Source: Trichoderma breve (Eukaryota > Ascomycota > Sordariomycetes > Hypocreales > Hypocreaceae). Taken from it: a stretch of 64,000 bases of DNA. The translations under genes were made by a program, and so were the position numbers. The stretch spans positions 2,232,001 to 2,296,000 of the forward strand of contig NC_079236.1 in the NCBI RefSeq assembly GCF_028502605.1, written 5' to 3'. Below, piece after piece: positions 62,945 to 64,000 of this stretch; position 1 is the stretch's first letter, and every line of letters starts with the position of its first letter. Below the pieces are notes generated by a model. It did not search any database. It saw only the letters and a list, made by a program, of their open reading frames with translations, and was not told the DNA's origin.

Positions 62945-64000
62945 CTATTACTTAATAAAGTACTAAGTTCTTAAGTATATTTTATCAATAAAATAATTTA
63001 CTGTAATTAATTTATTAAATTTAATAATAATGAATAAGTAAATAAATAAATAATAAAATAAATAATTATGAATAAAAAACATATTATTAAAAGGATTATT
63101 ATTTTCTTTTTCTTTTTTTATTATATTAGTATTATTATTATTGTTATTATATAAGTTATAATTTATATAATTAAATAATAATAAATTAAAAGAAATAAAA
63201 GATATATAATCCTTTAATATATCTTATGTAATTAAATTAATAATATATATTATATATTTAATATTATTAATAAATTCCTTATTGATAGCTTTTTTATAAA
63301 CTTCTTAAAAAGAATCTATAAATATATTATTATTATAAGCATTATCCTATGTAATACTAAAATAAATAAATTAGTTATTTTATTAATAATAATAAATAAA
63401 TAAAATATACCTAAATATATAATTTATATTTAATAAATAAAAATAAAGTTCTAAAGCTTTATTAAATTACTAATATATATAAATACTAGTATAGCTTTCT
63501 AAAAGCTTTTTAAATCCTATAATTAAATTAGCTATTAAAATAAAATAAAATAAACGTGAGATAATATAATAAAAATAAAATACTTATAAGCTTATATTTT
63601 AATTTAAATTCTAAATTAATAAAAATAAGGATTATTCCTAAATAGGAATTTTAACTATTTAAAATCTAAATATTAAAGGTTATAGAAAAAGTACTATTAG
63701 TTTTTAAATTAGCTTTAATATATAAATTTAAATCTAATAAAGCCTTATTAAAGTTATCTTTTAAGATATTTTTAATATTTATCTAATTTATAATAGTATA
63801 TTCGCTAATAAAAATATAATTAAAATAAATAAATTAAATAAAGGTTATTTAATAGGATAAAATAACTTACTTATTATAATAATTTAGTAATTTATTAAAT
63901 AAATTTAAAGAAATAGCATTAAAAAAGATATTATTTTCTAATAGAAAAATTAATATCTTATTAATAGCTTTTTCTTTATTAAATCTAAATAGAATTTTTA

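Larger units (their letters stand above)
61977..64000 (-). mobile_element. Old hAT element, right half of the split copy (continues past window)
   Basis: This is the continuation of the element broken at 47,685. The TATATAAA at 61,977 is the second copy of E's target duplication. After it the sequence resumes at the position of the intact gene's exon 9 and runs upstream through exons 8, 7, 6, 5, 4 and into exon 3 at the window edge. Many G-to-A and C-to-T changes are visible. It is interrupted by a short element at 62,516-62,944. Confidence 0.8.
61985..64000 (-). pseudogene. hAT transposase remnant, exons 9 to 3
   Basis: Exon order and intron positions match the intact gene. Changes such as ACTTCTCGGG-type losses, a TGG-to-TAG/TAA pattern and lost splice sites (for example at about 62,276) inactivate it. 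The acidic GAA tract has shrunk to a few codons near 63,105. An 8-bp repeat array fills intron 8. Confidence 0.7.

Overview
The window looks like filamentous ascomycete (Pezizomycotina) nuclear DNA, probably Sordariomycetes and perhaps Hypocreales. The evidence is short GT-AG introns (about 55-160 nt), gene products whose closest architectures are those of Pezizomycotina, and a sharply two-part composition: a compact, normal-GC gene block followed by an extremely AT-rich, transposon-filled block of the kind made by repeat-induced point mutation (RIP). The genus is inference; genomes such as Epichloe show this bipartite layout.

Bases 1-23,980 are gene-rich. In order they hold MTG1 (mitochondrial ribosome GTPase, +), CTI6 (PHD-finger subunit of the Rpd3L deacetylase, -), a 1,332-residue Ser-rich protein of unknown function (+), GLC3 (glycogen branching enzyme, +), ETR1 (mitochondrial enoyl reductase, +), VPS34 (PI 3-kinase, -), ORC5 (origin recognition, +), TYW4/PPM2 (wybutosine synthesis, -) and a small protein of unknown function (-). 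I reassembled the exons by hand; each joined gene has a length divisible by three. These are unrelated housekeeping genes in convergent or divergent pairs, not an operon or biosynthetic cluster.

Composition changes abruptly at about 23,980. From there to about 44,300 the DNA is nearly pure A/T, with microsatellites, short tandem arrays and several worn dispersed repeat families, but no gene I can support.

From about 44,300 to 64,000 a younger nest of class II transposons can be taken apart by its target-site duplications (TSDs). The host is an old hAT element (starts 45,708, runs past the window end). It is split at 47,685/61,977 by a different element, here called E (47,686-61,976, TSD TATATAAA). 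E is in turn interrupted by two related hAT elements in opposite orientations: B (49,569-54,878, TSD ATTATAGC), whose transposase is ruined by RIP-type changes, and C (55,621-61,689, TSD CTAATACC). Short non-autonomous relatives with the same ends lie at 44,301-44,710, 49,569-50,023 and 62,516-62,944.

The most notable result is that C carries a complete 12-exon transposase gene (complement 56,475-60,421). All eleven introns are GT-AG, the reading frame stays open for 813 residues, and the BED zinc finger, the two Asp and one Glu of the catalytic triad, and the hAT dimerisation region are all present. A possibly functional element therefore sits inside a RIP desert beside dead siblings, and could mobilise the short derivatives around it.
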